Shown: positions 26,038 to 35,574 of the stretch, piece after piece
Layout of the letters: every line of letters begins with the position of its first letter
Numbering within the stretch: the first letter of the stretch is position 1
Source: JAIBJN01 sp963839745
Lineage (GTDB): Bacteria > Actinomycetota > Thermoleophilia > Gaiellales > Gaiellaceae
Reading direction: 5' to 3'
Assembly (NCBI GenBank): GCA_963839745.1
Contig: CAWIWC010000006.1
Coordinates: 62,001 to 126,000, forward strand
DNA length: 64,000 nt
Made by a program: the position numbers and the translations under genes
The notes under the pieces: model-generated
What the model was told of the DNA's origin: nothing
The model's database searches: none
What the model saw: the letters and a program-made list of their open reading frames with translations, nothing else

Positions 26038-26688
26038 CGAGCTCGGGACCGCGCCCGACGCAGAGCCGGTAGCGGAAGAGTGAAGCCGCGGGCCGCGACG
26101 CGCTCGACGCTCCGCAGGCGCGGACGAAGCTCGGCCGCCAGGAGTTGATCCGATCACGTAGCCGGCCTGCTCGAGCCGCGGCGAGCTGGCGCGCGTTGCG
26201 GAGGCCGATGTGGTCGGTTCTGGGCGAGCACGAGGTCGTGCGTCTTCATCCGCTCGACGAGTGGAGAGGGTTCGGCGTGTAGAGCGAGAGCGTCCCGCGG
26301 GGCGCGAGGACGCGCTTCACCTCGGCGAGCATCGCGGCGAAGGTCGCGTCGTCGAGGTGCTCGACCAGGTCGGCGGCGACCGCCTTGTCGAGCGAGGCGT
26401 CGTCGAAGGGCAGGCGCGTGACGTCGGCGAGCTCGAAGCGCAAGTCGGGGAAGAGGTCCGTCGCGGCCTCGATGGCGAGCGGCTCGCTGTCGACGCCGAC
26501 GACCTCGCAGCCGAACGAGGTGAGGAAGTGGGTGATCGCGCCCGCGGCGCACCCGAGGTCGACGACCCCTCGCCGGCTAGGCTGACGAGGTCCGCACGCG
26601 GCAGGCGGATCTGTCCAGGGCGTGGTCGACGTAGCCTGGCCACCGCTCCATGAAGGCGCGGTCGACGGAGGGAAGCTAGCAGCCTCAT
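26034..26688 (-). pseudogene. SAM-dependent methyltransferase, several frameshifts
   Basis: Pieces from several frames assemble into one methyltransferase of about 215 residues: FMERWPGYVDHALD, then RADLVSLAGEGVVDLGCAA (motif I region), FGCEVVGVDSEPLAIEAA, FELADVTRLPFDDASLDK, AAMLAEVKRVLAPRGTLSLY, LVERMKTHDLVLAQN, IGLRNARQLA and a basic C-terminus. The ATG at 26688 overlaps the stop of the upstream polymerase and the final TGA overlaps the ATG of the GT4 gene. This precise coupling at both ends argues that the gene was intact and that the four or more indels are recent or technical. Confidence 0.75.
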
Positions 26689-28007
26689 CGGCGCGAGAAG
26701 ACCACCGGCGCCGCGACGGCCAGCAGCAGGAAGACGAAGAAGTAGTACATCTGCATGGTGAGGTAGAAGACGTTCGCGGCGAGCGTACCGGCGAGCGCAG
26801 CCGTAAGACCCCAGGCGAGCGGCTGGACCCGGGCCGCGTCCACGTCGCCCACCGCAGCCAGCGCGCGCCCCAGCCGGCGGAGCCCGCCCAGGCGGCGGAA
26901 CACGTAGACGATGAAGGCGAGGAAAAGGAGTGTGCCGACGATGCCGGTCTCGACGAGCAGCGCGATGTAGTACGAGTGCGGGCCCCAGTTGTCGCGGCCC
27001 GTGAGGAACTCGAAGTACGTCGAGAACGTGTTCAGCCCGCGGCCGAAGAACGGGTTCGCGTCGATCGCCGGCGGCAGGAGCTCGTAGAGGTCGAAGTGCG
27101 TCTGCGTTCCGCGCCCGCTCAGGCTCGTCCGGGCGCGGAAGAACCCGGAGACGATCGTCGAGTACTGGAGCGAGACGAGGACGAGGATCCCGGCGAGCGC
27201 GCCGACCGGGACGAGGAGGCGCCGCGAGACCATCAGGCGGCGGTACGGGACCGCCAGGATGACCAGGCCGACGACGAGCCCGAGCGCGCCGCTGCGCGAG
27301 AAGGTAACGATCTCCCCCAGCGCGAGCACCCCGAGCGTGAGCACGAGCGGCAGGCGCATCGGATGGCCGCGCTCCAGCCGGAGGTAGATGGGCAGGAGGA
27401 TCATGATCGGGACGATCAGCGCGACGCCGAGGTGGTTGACGTCGAGCATGAGCCCGTTCGCGCGGTAGAAGTCGACCCCCGCGACGACGCCGAACCGGGC
27501 AACGCCCTCGCTCGTGTCGCCGGTGATCGGCCCGAGGATGAGCGGGTCGAGGAAGCCTCTGCCGCCCATGGCGTAGAGGAACTCGAGCACCGCGTAAGCC
27601 GAGTTCAGCGCCATCCCGGCGACGAACGCCCCGAGCGTCTGCCAGTAAAAGCGCGTCGAACGGCGCGCAAGGTGCGCGACTGCGCACGCGAGGAACGCGA
27701 AGTGGAGCGCGAACTTCGCCAGGCCCTTCGTGAACTGGCTCCGGTCGGCGCTCGTCTCGAGGTTGAAGTAGCCGACGAGATAGACGACCGAGAGGAGAGC
27801 GAGGAAGGCGAGCAGGACGACGACCGCGCGCGGGACGCTGCGGTCGCGGGCGACGAGGCGGTGTACGAGGAAGAGCGCAAGAAACGCCGCCACGGTCAGG
27901 TCCGAGAGGTAGACATCGTTCCCGCCCACGGGCCAGCGCAGGCGCACCAGCGTGATCGTGAAGACCGAGACAAGGAGCGCGAGGTCGGCGGAGCGGCCGG
28001 ATCTCAC
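26685..28007 (-). CDS. O-antigen ligase/polymerase-type membrane protein
   Basis: 440 residues with about eleven membrane helices, read intact in one frame. The GTG at 28007 overlaps the upstream stop (GTGA). The large extracytoplasmic loop holds TLSGRG-like sequence (SLSGRGTQTHFDLYELL) and the conserved PFFGRGLNTFSTYFEFL, followed by WGPHSYYIALLVETGIVG, the hallmark of Wzy/WaaL proteins (O-antigen ligase PF04932). It is the second such protein in the locus. Role: polymerise or ligate lipid-linked glycan on the outer face of the membrane. Confidence 0.85.
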   Translation of the reverse strand: MRSGRSADLALLVSVFTITLVRLRWPVGGNDVYLSDLTVAAFLALFLVHRLVARDRSVPRAVVVLLAFLALLSVVYLVGYFNLETSADRSQFTKGLAKFALHFAFLACAVAHLARRSTRFYWQTLGAFVAGMALNSAYAVLEFLYAMGGRGFLDPLILGPITGDTSEGVARFGVVAGVDFYRANGLMLDVNHLGVALIVPIMILLPIYLRLERGHPMRLPLVLTLGVLALGEIVTFSRSGALGLVVGLVILAVPYRRLMVSRRLLVPVGALAGILVLVSLQYSTIVSGFFRARTSLSGRGTQTHFDLYELLPPAIDANPFFGRGLNTFSTYFEFLTGRDNWGPHSYYIALLVETGIVGTLLFLAFIVYVFRRLGGLRRLGRALAAVGDVDAARVQPLAWGLTAALAGTLAANVFYLTMQMYYFFVFLLLAVAAPVVFSRR

Positions 28008-29232
28008 CGGGAGACCGCCTCGAGGAGGTCGGCAAACTCGCGCGCCCGGGCACGGCGCGACAGCCTGTCCCGCCACTCGGGGGGAGCGGCGTCTCGCGAA
28101 GCGTTCCCGCCCGCCGGCGCTCGTCGAGCTCGGAGAGGACTGCCGCCATCCCGTCCACGTCGTCCGGAGCGACGACGGTGCCGGCGCCGGTGCCGCGGAT
28201 GAGTGCCGCAGCCTCCCCGTCGGGCGGGACGACCGCGAGGATCGGCCGCTCGGCGGCGAGATACTCGAACACCTTTGCGGAGAGGACGCCCCGCTCGTTC
28301 TCGGGGATAAGGAGCAGGAGCGCGTCGGAGTCGCGCTGGAGCGCGAGCACCTCCGCCCGGGAACGGTGGGACACGACCTCGATGCGATCTGCGAGCCCGA
28401 GCCGCTGGGCGTACTCGCGGTAGGCGCTCGGGAAGCCGCCGACGAAGCGTGCCATGACGTCGCCATCCGCCTTCGCCAGTGCCTCCAGGAAGGGGCGGGG
28501 ATCGCGGCGCCCAAAGAAGCTCCCGGCGTGCGTGACGCGTAAGCGGTCTCCGGGCCGATACTCGAGCCCCTCGAAGTCCTCGAAGTCGCACCCGTTGGCG
28601 ATCACCTCGAGGCGCCGCGGCGGCCCGAGCGTCTGCATCTCCGCGGCGATGGCGTCGGAGGCCGTGACCACCGCATCGGCATGGCGGGCGACGTGGCGGG
28701 CGAGAAGACGCTCGCCGCGGATCTGGCGGCGCCGTTGCGGGTGCGACGCGATCGAGTCGCGGAGGTCGGCCACCCAGCGAGCACGGGTCAGGCGCCTGAC
28801 GGCAGCGCCGACGAGGTTCACCGAGCCGGGCGGCGAGGTCGTGATGACGACGTCGATCCCCTCCCTCCGCACGAGACGAACGGCGGTGGGCGCGGCGTTG
28901 GCCGCCCAGACGACGCTCGCGTCGGGGACCAGGAGGCCGCGGAGGAAAAGCTGTGCCCGCAAGCCGAGCCGAGCCAGGCCGTGTGCCGCCGCCAGCTCCT
29001 CTGCGGGACGCCGCGCCCGGGGGCCGAGGTTCCTGGCGCGGTGGACGGTCGCTGCAGCGGGCGACTGGAGCGAGTCGTCCCGGTGGAGCCACTTCGGATC
29101 GTCCGGGGCGAGCACGTGCGTCTCGATCCCGAGCTCGGGCAGATGCTCGGCGAGCTTGAGGAATCGCGGCACGCCGGCTCCGCCTGCAGGCGGGAAGTAG
29201 AACGTCACGAGCAGGACCTTCACGACATCCAT
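28004..29232 (-). CDS. Family 4 glycosyltransferase, one frameshift
   Basis: GT-B enzyme of about 409 residues. It starts MDVVKVLLVTFYFPPAGGAG (a GTG nine bases in is an alternative). Motifs include VVITTSPPGSVNLVGAAVRR, WVADLRDSIASHP, VTASDAIAAEMQTLG, VIANGCDFEDFEG, LRVTHAGSFFGRRDPRPFLE and LIPENERGVLSAKVFEYLAA with the acidic pair. The frame shifts within a run of six Gs near 28080, giving the final EWRDRLSRRARAREFADLL in another frame. This is a typical homopolymer error site. The stop overlaps the polymerase start. Confidence 0.85.
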
Positions 29233-29250
29233 TGTGGCCGGTGCCCCGGC

Positions 29251-31377
29251 TCAGCCGCGGCTGGGAGCGGCGTAGAGGGCGTAGCGGCCGCCGTCGTAGA
29301 CGAGACGCAGCTCGTCCAGGTACTCCGTGGGTGAGCGCAGCTCCCTGTCGACGAGCACCCAGTCCGCGTCGTAGCGGGCGAGCAGCTCGCTCCGCTCGGC
29401 GTCGGTGAAGGGGACGACGAGGAAGCGCTCCGAGTCGAGGCTCCGCCGCCTGGGACGGTTGCGCGTCGAGGAGGCAACGTGACCGGTCGGCGCCGCGTTC
29501 ACGTACACCGGCGCGTACGCGGCGATCTTGTACGCCGTCGACGCGTCCGAGAAGACGACGTCCCCGGGCCGGGTGATCTCGCGCACCGCCTCGACAGTCT
29601 CCTCGGGCATCGCGTTGGGGTCTGCCGGGCGCTCGAGGTCCGCCAGGCCGGCGACGGCGACGGGAACCGCGAAGGCGCAGGCGGCCAACACCGCCCAGGA
29701 GCCCGGGTCGGGCCCGCGCGGCCGTAGGAAGGCGCCGACGGCGAGCGCGACGAGCCCACCCACAACCGCGACCCAGACGACCCAGCCGGGCCCGCCCTCC
29801 CGCACGCGATACGTGAACTCCCCGCTGACGAGCAGCTCCGCGGCCAGCCCGGCGCCGAGCGCGAGCGCGACGCCCCCCAGACGCCAGCGGCCGGCGAGCA
29901 CGAACGCGCCCGCGAGCGCGAAGGCGAGCGGCAGGAAGGCGGAGAGGCGGCGGGCCTGCGAGACGGAAAAGACGTCCGAGAAGAGCGTGAAGAGCTGAGG
30001 TACGAGCAGGACGGCGAGGGCGAAGAGCGAGCCGCCGAGAACGAGCTGCGCCCAGCGCCGGCGGGCCGCGAAGCCCGCGAGCGGGATCGCCAGGAGGCCC
30101 GCGACCACGACCGGCCCCCCGCGGGCGATCGCCTCCGGCGCGAAGCGGAACGAGTCTCCGAAGACGTCGAACGCGTTCCCGTAGTGCTGGAGCTCGAACG
30201 CGCGGCGCGAGGCGCTCGGTCGCGTGGACCGGTCATCCGCTATCACGGGGAAGAGCCAGGCGAGATAGAGGAGGAAGGGAGCGGTCAAGGCGACGAGTGC
30301 GAGCCCCGCGCGCCTGACGAGGGGGTCGAATGCCCTGACGACGATCATGCGGGCTACCAGGAAGCCCCCGAGCAGCAGGGCGACGAAGGGCAGGTAACTC
30401 GGATGGACCAGCGAGAGTGCGAGCGCGGCGGCCGCGAGGGCCGCAACGAGCGGCCAGGACCGCCGTTCGACGACCGTGAAGGCGAGCGCGAGGATCGCCG
30501 GTGCAAGGAGGACCCGGCTCGTAGTCGGCGGCAAGGTAAGCAACTCGAAGGCGCCGGTGGCAGAGCGTCCGCCGCGACCGGCAAGAGCGAGGTAGGCGAT
30601 CTGCGCGACGACCAGCGCCGCGCCTCCAGCGGGACGCCTGAACACGGATGTTCCAGCGGCGTAGGCGAGCAGGAGAGCCAGCGGCACCAACACGGCCGGC
30701 AAGTAGAGCGCCGCGTCGGCGACGTCCACGCCGGCCAGCCGTGCGATCAGCGCGACAGCTCCGTGCCAGAGAGGGAACGCGTAGCCCGGATGGAGGCTCC
30801 CGTCCTGGAACTCGTTCACGGTGCCGAGCGTGGTGAGCGCGTCGAACTCGGCCAGCTTGCGCATGCGGGCCAGGTGGAAGAGCAGGTCGCCTTCAACGGG
30901 GCCCGCCGACCACCAGACGAGGCCGGCGAGCGGAACGGACGCGCCGAGAACGGCCAGCCCGGCGCGGCGGTCGGCCCGTGCGTCCACAGGGATCTCGACG
31001 CGCCCCGGACCAATCCAGACGCCGGTCGCCAGGGCGGCAGCCGCGACGAGCGCAAGCACGACGAGTGCCGCGGTGAGCGACGAGCCCGCGAGGAAGAGGA
31101 CGCCGAGCGCGAGGAGGACGACCATGAGGCTGACGGCGAAGGACGCGGCCACCGCGACGCCGAACGAGCCGGGGAGGCCGAACGGGCGCAGGACCAGCCA
31201 GCCCGGCAGCAGGAGGACGAGGAACGCGGCCACCGCGAGCCGCAGCGCCAGCCCGGCGCCCTCCGCCGGAAGGAGGCGCACGAGACCGAGCGCGAGGAGC
31301 GTTCCCCCGGTCACGAGTACCGGCAGGGTCTGGACGCGGCCGCCGGCGTCGGCGGCCCGGGCGGCTAGCGACGCCAC
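29251..31377 (-). CDS. Large multi-pass membrane protein, GT-C-like
   Basis: 708 residues with 12 or more membrane helices over the first 550 residues and a soluble C-terminal domain of about 120 residues (RPGDVVFSDASTAYKIAAYA, LDSERFLVVPF, YDADWVLVDREL). An acidic pair in the first large loop (WSAGPVEGDLLFHLARMRKL) resembles the catalytic loop of GT-C polyprenyl-dependent glycosyltransferases, but no exact family match is claimed. Position between GT4 and GT2 genes supports a role in glycan transfer or export. The final domain resembles those at the end of mannosyltransferase-like membrane proteins. Confidence 0.65.
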   Translation of the reverse strand: MASLAARAADAGGRVQTLPVLVTGGTLLALGLVRLLPAEGAGLALRLAVAAFLVLLLPGWLVLRPFGLPGSFGVAVAASFAVSLMVVLLALGVLFLAGSSLTAALVVLALVAAAALATGVWIGPGRVEIPVDARADRRAGLAVLGASVPLAGLVWWSAGPVEGDLLFHLARMRKLAEFDALTTLGTVNEFQDGSLHPGYAFPLWHGAVALIARLAGVDVADAALYLPAVLVPLALLLAYAAGTSVFRRPAGGAALVVAQIAYLALAGRGGRSATGAFELLTLPPTTSRVLLAPAILALAFTVVERRSWPLVAALAAAALALSLVHPSYLPFVALLLGGFLVARMIVVRAFDPLVRRAGLALVALTAPFLLYLAWLFPVIADDRSTRPSASRRAFELQHYGNAFDVFGDSFRFAPEAIARGGPVVVAGLLAIPLAGFAARRRWAQLVLGGSLFALAVLLVPQLFTLFSDVFSVSQARRLSAFLPLAFALAGAFVLAGRWRLGGVALALGAGLAAELLVSGEFTYRVREGGPGWVVWVAVVGGLVALAVGAFLRPRGPDPGSWAVLAACAFAVPVAVAGLADLERPADPNAMPEETVEAVREITRPGDVVFSDASTAYKIAAYAPVYVNAAPTGHVASSTRNRPRRRSLDSERFLVVPFTDAERSELLARYDADWVLVDRELRSPTEYLDELRLVYDGGRYALYAAPSRG

Positions 31378-31384
31378 GACACGA

Positions 31385-32281
31385 TCACCTGGGGGATTCT
31401 AGGAGGGCGCTCGCGCTGCCAGAAGCGAGCCAGCGGGCCGCGTCGCGGTAGGTCTCGCCACGCTCGCCGCGGAAGAGGACGCTCCGCAGGCGCGCGCCCA
31501 GGAGGAGGAGACGCCGAGCGCGCTCGGCCTCGCGCGGCCCCCGGTGCTTGGCGAGGAAGCGCAGGTGCCCGCGCACGTTCTCCCGGAACATCAGGCCGCC
31601 GTGCGAGGCACCGCCGACGTGCACGACCTCAGCGCCCGGAAAGAAGAGCACCTTCCACCCCGCCTCGCGGAAGCGGTAGCACCAGTCGGTCTCCTCGCTG
31701 AAGAGGAAGAAGTCCTCGTCGAAGAGCCCGACCTCCTCCGCGGCCGCCCGCCTGACCAGCAGGCAGGCGCCGTAGAGCCAGTCGGCCTCACGCACGCTCT
31801 CGTGGTCGAAGCGCGCGCCGTAGAAGGCGTTCAGCGCCCGCGTGCGCGGTGCGAGCTTGCGCAAGAACAGGTATTCGGTGGCCAGCCGCCAGAGCGTGGG
31901 GAAACCCCGCACCGAGCGCTGTAGCGAGCCGTCCGGGTTGAGCAGGCGCGGGCCCACGACTGCGGCGTCGGGGTGCTCGTCCCCGAAAGCCGCGAGCCCG
32001 TCGACCGCGTCCCCCACCGGCCACGCGTCGGCGTTCAGGAGCAGGTACCAGTCGCCCGTGGAGATCTCCATGCCGACGTTATTGCCGGCGCCGAAGCCGC
32101 GGTTCTCGGGCAGCTCGACCAGGCGCACGGAGGGAAACCGCTCGCGGACGAGCCCGGGCGTCCCGTCTGTGGAGGCGTTGTCGACGACAACGACCTCGTG
32201 CCCGCGGTCGACCACGGCCTCGAGGCACCGCACGAGGTGGTCGCGGACGTTGTACGAGACGACGACGACCGAGACGCTCAC
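31385..32281 (-). CDS. Family 2 glycosyltransferase (rhamnosyltransferase-like)
   Basis: 298 residues. It starts SVSVVVVSYNVRDHLVRCLE, then VVVVDNASTDGTPGLV, NRGFGAGNNVGM and the donor/metal site YLLLNADAWPVGDAV. Downstream WLYGACLLVRRAAAEEVGLF and DEDFFLFSEETDWCYRFREA carry the acidic catalytic region of WbbL-type rhamnosyltransferases. The C-terminus is basic and may bind the membrane surface. The GTG at 32281 overlaps the upstream stop by 4 bases. Confidence 0.88.
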   Translation of the reverse strand: MSVSVVVVSYNVRDHLVRCLEAVVDRGHEVVVVDNASTDGTPGLVRERFPSVRLVELPENRGFGAGNNVGMEISTGDWYLLLNADAWPVGDAVDGLAAFGDEHPDAAVVGPRLLNPDGSLQRSVRGFPTLWRLATEYLFLRKLAPRTRALNAFYGARFDHESVREADWLYGACLLVRRAAAEEVGLFDEDFFLFSEETDWCYRFREAGWKVLFFPGAEVVHVGGASHGGLMFRENVRGHLRFLAKHRGPREAERARRLLLLGARLRSVLFRGERGETYRDAARWLASGSASALLESPR

Positions 32282-33240
32282 TGCGCCGGCGCGGCGGGGC
32301 GCATGTTCCGCCAGAAGAGGATCGCGCCCGGGAGCGAGGTCGCGATCGAGACCGCGAAGTAGAGGAAGCCCGCGGCGAAGGCCGTCTCCTGCGGGACGTC
32401 GAAGCGGCCCAGGAAACCGACGAAGAAGGCCTCGCGCACGCCGATGCCGTTGAGCGTGAAGGGGATCATCTGCACGAGGAAGAGAAGAGGGCCGAGGATG
32501 ACGTAGACCCACGGCGAGACGTCGATCCCCACCGCCTCGCCACAGAGCCAGATGGCGATCACGCGACCGATCTGCGCGAAGAGCGTGACGACGATGACCC
32601 AGAAGAGCGCCCGCGGGGCGTTCCGGTACTCGTGCATCGTGCGGTAGAGGCTCTGCATCGCGCCGTCGATCCGCAGGCGCTTTCCGAGGGGGAACAGCCT
32701 CTCTTCCAGGTGGCGGCCGAGCTGCTTGGAGAAGAGCAGCAGCCCGAGGATCACGAGGGCGGCGAAAAGCGCGAGCTCGAGAATGACCAGCAGGCGTACT
32801 CCCTCGTAGCGCCCGGCCGCGAGCGCGAGCGCCAAGGCGACGAGCACGAGCGTGCCGGCGGCGCCGAGGATCCGCTCCATGACCACCGCACCGGCGGCGG
32901 TGGCCCTGACGTCCGGCCGCCGGCGGGCGTGCTCGATGATCCGCACGGCGTCGCCGCCGATCGCCGTCGGCAGCACCTGGCTCGCCGCGTAGCTGACGAA
33001 GTACATGCGCACGAGCCAGGTGTAGGGCTCGTGCACGCCGCGGACGCGCAGGAGCATCCACCAGCGCCACGCCATCAGCCACGTGGTCGCGAGGAAGATG
33101 GCGAGCGAGGCAAGGACGTAGCCCCACTGACTCTCCTTGAGGATGTCGATCGTCTGGCCGAGGTCGATCTGCCAGAGGAGGAGGGCCAGAACCGCGCCAC
33201 TGACGAGGAGCTGGAGCCCGACCTTGGTCGAGCGGCTCAC
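32278..33240 (-). CDS. UPF0104/lysylphosphatidylglycerol-synthase-TM-type membrane protein
   Basis: 320 residues, about eight membrane helices. It starts VSRSTKVGLQLLVSGAVLAL (GTG at 33240, GTGA overlap). The family signature is visible in YAASQVLPTAIGGDAVRI, GAVVMERILGAAGTLVLV and IPFTLNGIGVREAFFVGFLG. Proteins of this group (PF03706) are flippase-like or AglD-like and are common in glycan loci. There is no catalytic domain attached, so it is not an MprF synthase. Likely role: lipid or lipid-linked sugar handling in the membrane. Confidence 0.85.
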   Translation of the reverse strand: MSRSTKVGLQLLVSGAVLALLLWQIDLGQTIDILKESQWGYVLASLAIFLATTWLMAWRWWMLLRVRGVHEPYTWLVRMYFVSYAASQVLPTAIGGDAVRIIEHARRRPDVRATAAGAVVMERILGAAGTLVLVALALALAAGRYEGVRLLVILELALFAALVILGLLLFSKQLGRHLEERLFPLGKRLRIDGAMQSLYRTMHEYRNAPRALFWVIVVTLFAQIGRVIAIWLCGEAVGIDVSPWVYVILGPLLFLVQMIPFTLNGIGVREAFFVGFLGRFDVPQETAFAAGFLYFAVSIATSLPGAILFWRNMRPAAPAQ

Positions 33241-34379
33241 GTCTGGCGGCCCGTGAAGCGTGCGTGCAGGCGCCGGAGCGCCTCGATCGCGTCCTCGACG
33301 TCCGCATCCGAGTGGGCCGGTGAGAGCGGCAGTGAGAGCACCTGGTCGCCCGCGCGCTCCGCAACCGGCAGCGACGGCTGGTCGGGGTAGCGCTCCCGGT
33401 AGTACGTGAGCCGGTGGACGGGCAGGAAGTGGATGCTCGTCCCGATCATCTCCTCGCCCAGCGCGCGCTGGTAGGCGTCGCGGTCGACGCCGGCGCGCTC
33501 GGCATCGACCCGGATGACGTAGAGGTGGAGCGCGTGCCCGTCGCGGTCGTCGCGCGCGAGCGTGTCGATCCCAGGCAGCTCGGCCACGGCCGCGTCGTAC
33601 GCGGCCACGTGGCGCCTTCGGATGGCGGCGTGCTCCTCGATCTTGTCCAGCTGGCAGAGCGCGACCGTCGCGAGGACGTCGGAGAGGTTCGCCTTCCAAC
33701 CGGCGACCGTGACGTCGTAGAGCGAGCCCTCCCCGCGGCGCATGAGCCGCAGGTTCCGGATCTCCGCCGCGAGGTCGTCGTCGTCGGTCGTGACCATCCC
33801 GCCCTCGCCGGCAGCGACATTCTTCGTCGCGTACAGGGAGAAGCAGGCGGCGAGCGAGATCGCCCCGACCTTGCGGCCCCGGTACACGGACTCCGTCGCG
33901 TGCGCGGCGTCCTCGATCACGGGCAGCCCGAGGGCGAGCAGCGGGTCGAGGTCGCACGGCTGGCCGGCCAGGTGCACCGGAAGGATCGCCTTCGTGCGCT
34001 CGGTCACGGCGGCGGCTGCCGCCTCGGGGTCGATGTTGAGGTCGGAGTCGCGCACGTCAACGAAGACCGGCCTCGCGCCGCAGTGCACGATCACGTTCGC
34101 GGTTGCCGGCCACGTGATCGGCGTCGTGATCACCTCGTCGCCCGGGCCGACGCCTGCGGCGAGTAGCGAGAGGTGCATGGCGGCCGTGCCCGACGCGAGC
34201 GCGACGCCGTGCCTGGCGCCGACGTACTCGGCGAAGCGGCGCTCGAGCTCCTCGGCGCGCGGGCCGCTGGTCAGCCAGCCGCTGCGGAGGGTCTCCGTGA
34301 CGGCGTCGATCTCCTCCTGGCCGATCGCGGGCGGCTGGAAGGAGAGGAAGGTGCTACGCCTCGAGGAGAGCTTGTGCAT
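33237..34379 (-). CDS. DegT/DnrJ/EryC1/StrS PLP-dependent sugar aminotransferase
   Basis: 380 residues. PLP-binding features: ASGTAAMHLSLLAAGV, TTPITWPATANVI, the Asp-bearing LPVIEDAAHATES, and the Schiff-base Lys in FSLYATKNVAAGEGG (about residue 185). The end has TSIHFLPVHRLTYYRERY, typical of sugar aminotransferases. It converts a keto-sugar nucleotide into an amino sugar. The neighbouring NDP-sugar dehydratase could supply that keto-sugar, and the amino group could then be amidated by the ATP-grasp enzymes nearby; the latter is inference. It overlaps the upstream ATP-grasp gene by 26 bases. Confidence 0.92.
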   Translation of the reverse strand: MHKLSSRRSTFLSFQPPAIGQEEIDAVTETLRSGWLTSGPRAEELERRFAEYVGARHGVALASGTAAMHLSLLAAGVGPGDEVITTPITWPATANVIVHCGARPVFVDVRDSDLNIDPEAAAAAVTERTKAILPVHLAGQPCDLDPLLALGLPVIEDAAHATESVYRGRKVGAISLAACFSLYATKNVAAGEGGMVTTDDDDLAAEIRNLRLMRRGEGSLYDVTVAGWKANLSDVLATVALCQLDKIEEHAAIRRRHVAAYDAAVAELPGIDTLARDDRDGHALHLYVIRVDAERAGVDRDAYQRALGEEMIGTSIHFLPVHRLTYYRERYPDQPSLPVAERAGDQVLSLPLSPAHSDADVEDAIEALRRLHARFTGRQT

Positions 34380-35574
34380 CGGCGGTCTTCAGGTGGATGA
34401 GGTCGGCGGCGCGATCGGCGCGCGCGAGGGCGTCGTCGCGGCTGTCGCCGCGGGCGAGCACGAAGCCCGCCCTGTCGTTGCCGCGTCGGAAGGGCCCGAA
34501 GCGCCAGCCCGGCTGGCGGTACACGCGCGCGTCCAGCACGCCCTCCACCGCCAGCGCCTCCTCCACTCCTTCGACGTCCGCCAGCGTCCCCTCGGGAGGG
34601 ACGAGGAAGCGGACGCACGCCCCGCCCGCCGGCTCGGGCTCGGGAATCTCCACGGGCTCGCCAAGCGCTGCGGCGAGCGCGAGGCCGTTCAGGTCGATCC
34701 CGAGCGCGGCGCGGCAGAGCTCGGCATCGTGGCCGCCGCCCAGGCGGGCCGCGAGCTCCATCACCCGCGGGCCGTCGGGCCCGAGCACGATCTGCGTGTA
34801 GGTGGGACCGTCGGTCACCCCGAGAGCGTCGGCCGCCCGGCGGGCCGCCTCGACGGCGCCCTCGACCGGGTGAACGCTCGGCCAGGCGTGGGCGAGCGCG
34901 ACGCCGAAGGCAGGGCCGTCGGCGGTGAGCCTGTCGGTGACGGTCAGCGGGTGGAAGTGGCCGTCGATCGAGAACGCGTTCACGGTCACCTCCGGGCCCG
35001 GCACGAGCTCCTCCACGAGCGCGAGCCCGGTGCGCGACGCCTGGACTGCGCGCCCGATCGCCTCGGCGAGCTGGTCGCCCTCGGCGACGACCGAGAGCCC
35101 CTTCTGCCCCTGGCGGTCGACCGGCTTGACCACGCTGGGCAGCGGCAGGCCGTCGGTGGCGCCCGTGGTCAGCACCCAGCGCGGCTGGGGCACGGCATGC
35201 TCGTCGAGCAGCTTGCGCTGGCGATGCTTCAGGACGGCATGGGCGGCGACGTCGGGGTCGAGCGGATGAGGGAGGCCGGCGTGCGTGGCGACGCGCGCGG
35301 CGATCGCCACCGGCCAGTCGATGCCGGGAGCGATGATCCCGCTCACCTGCTCGGCCCGGGCGAGCTGGCTGACGGCGGCCTCGTCCTCGACGGAGACCAC
35401 AGCGCGCCGGTCGGCGTACTCGAAGCCGACCGCGGCGGGATCGCGGTCGCAGGCGATGACGTAGAGCCCCCGGTCCCGTGCCGCGCGGTGCAGGCCGAGC
35501 TGCGCCGGCCCCGCGCCCAGGACTAGGAGGCGCTTCCGCTCGCCGTCTGTTCCGCTCGGAGGGCTGCTTCCCAC
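34354..35574 (-). CDS. ATP-grasp ligase (CarB/PurK-like)
   Basis: About 406 residues, intact. The pre-ATP-grasp Rossmann half starts RKRLLVLGAGPAQLGLHRAA and ends before KHRQRKLLDEHAVPQPRWVL. ATP-grasp motifs: PSVVKPVDRQGQKGLSVV (ATP Lys and glycine loop), ALVEELVPGPEVTVNAFSI, and the metal ligands in PRVMELAARLGGGHDAEL. The C-terminal extension resembles other stand-alone ligases. The GTG at 35574 is the nearest start; an upstream GTG (35598) lengthens the overlap with the dehydratase gene. Either choice overlaps its 3' end by over 50 bases, which is unusual. Likely forms an amide or carboxyamine on a sugar or small molecule. Confidence 0.82.
   Translation of the reverse strand: MGSSPPSGTDGERKRLLVLGAGPAQLGLHRAARDRGLYVIACDRDPAAVGFEYADRRAVVSVEDEAAVSQLARAEQVSGIIAPGIDWPVAIAARVATHAGLPHPLDPDVAAHAVLKHRQRKLLDEHAVPQPRWVLTTGATDGLPLPSVVKPVDRQGQKGLSVVAEGDQLAEAIGRAVQASRTGLALVEELVPGPEVTVNAFSIDGHFHPLTVTDRLTADGPAFGVALAHAWPSVHPVEGAVEAARRAADALGVTDGPTYTQIVLGPDGPRVMELAARLGGGHDAELCRAALGIDLNGLALAAALGEPVEIPEPEPAGGACVRFLVPPEGTLADVEGVEEALAVEGVLDARVYRQPGWRFGPFRRGNDRAGFVLARGDSRDDALARADRAADLIHLKTADAQALLEA

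Noticed and set aside
26317..29232. 971-residue open frame
   Set aside because: Only the first 380 codons are a real glycosyltransferase; after the frameshift in the G-run it runs out of frame through the polymerase and methyltransferase genes.
30184..31368. 394-residue open frame antisense to the large membrane protein
   Set aside because: Charged shadow sequence without family motifs, whereas the minus strand encodes clear membrane helices.
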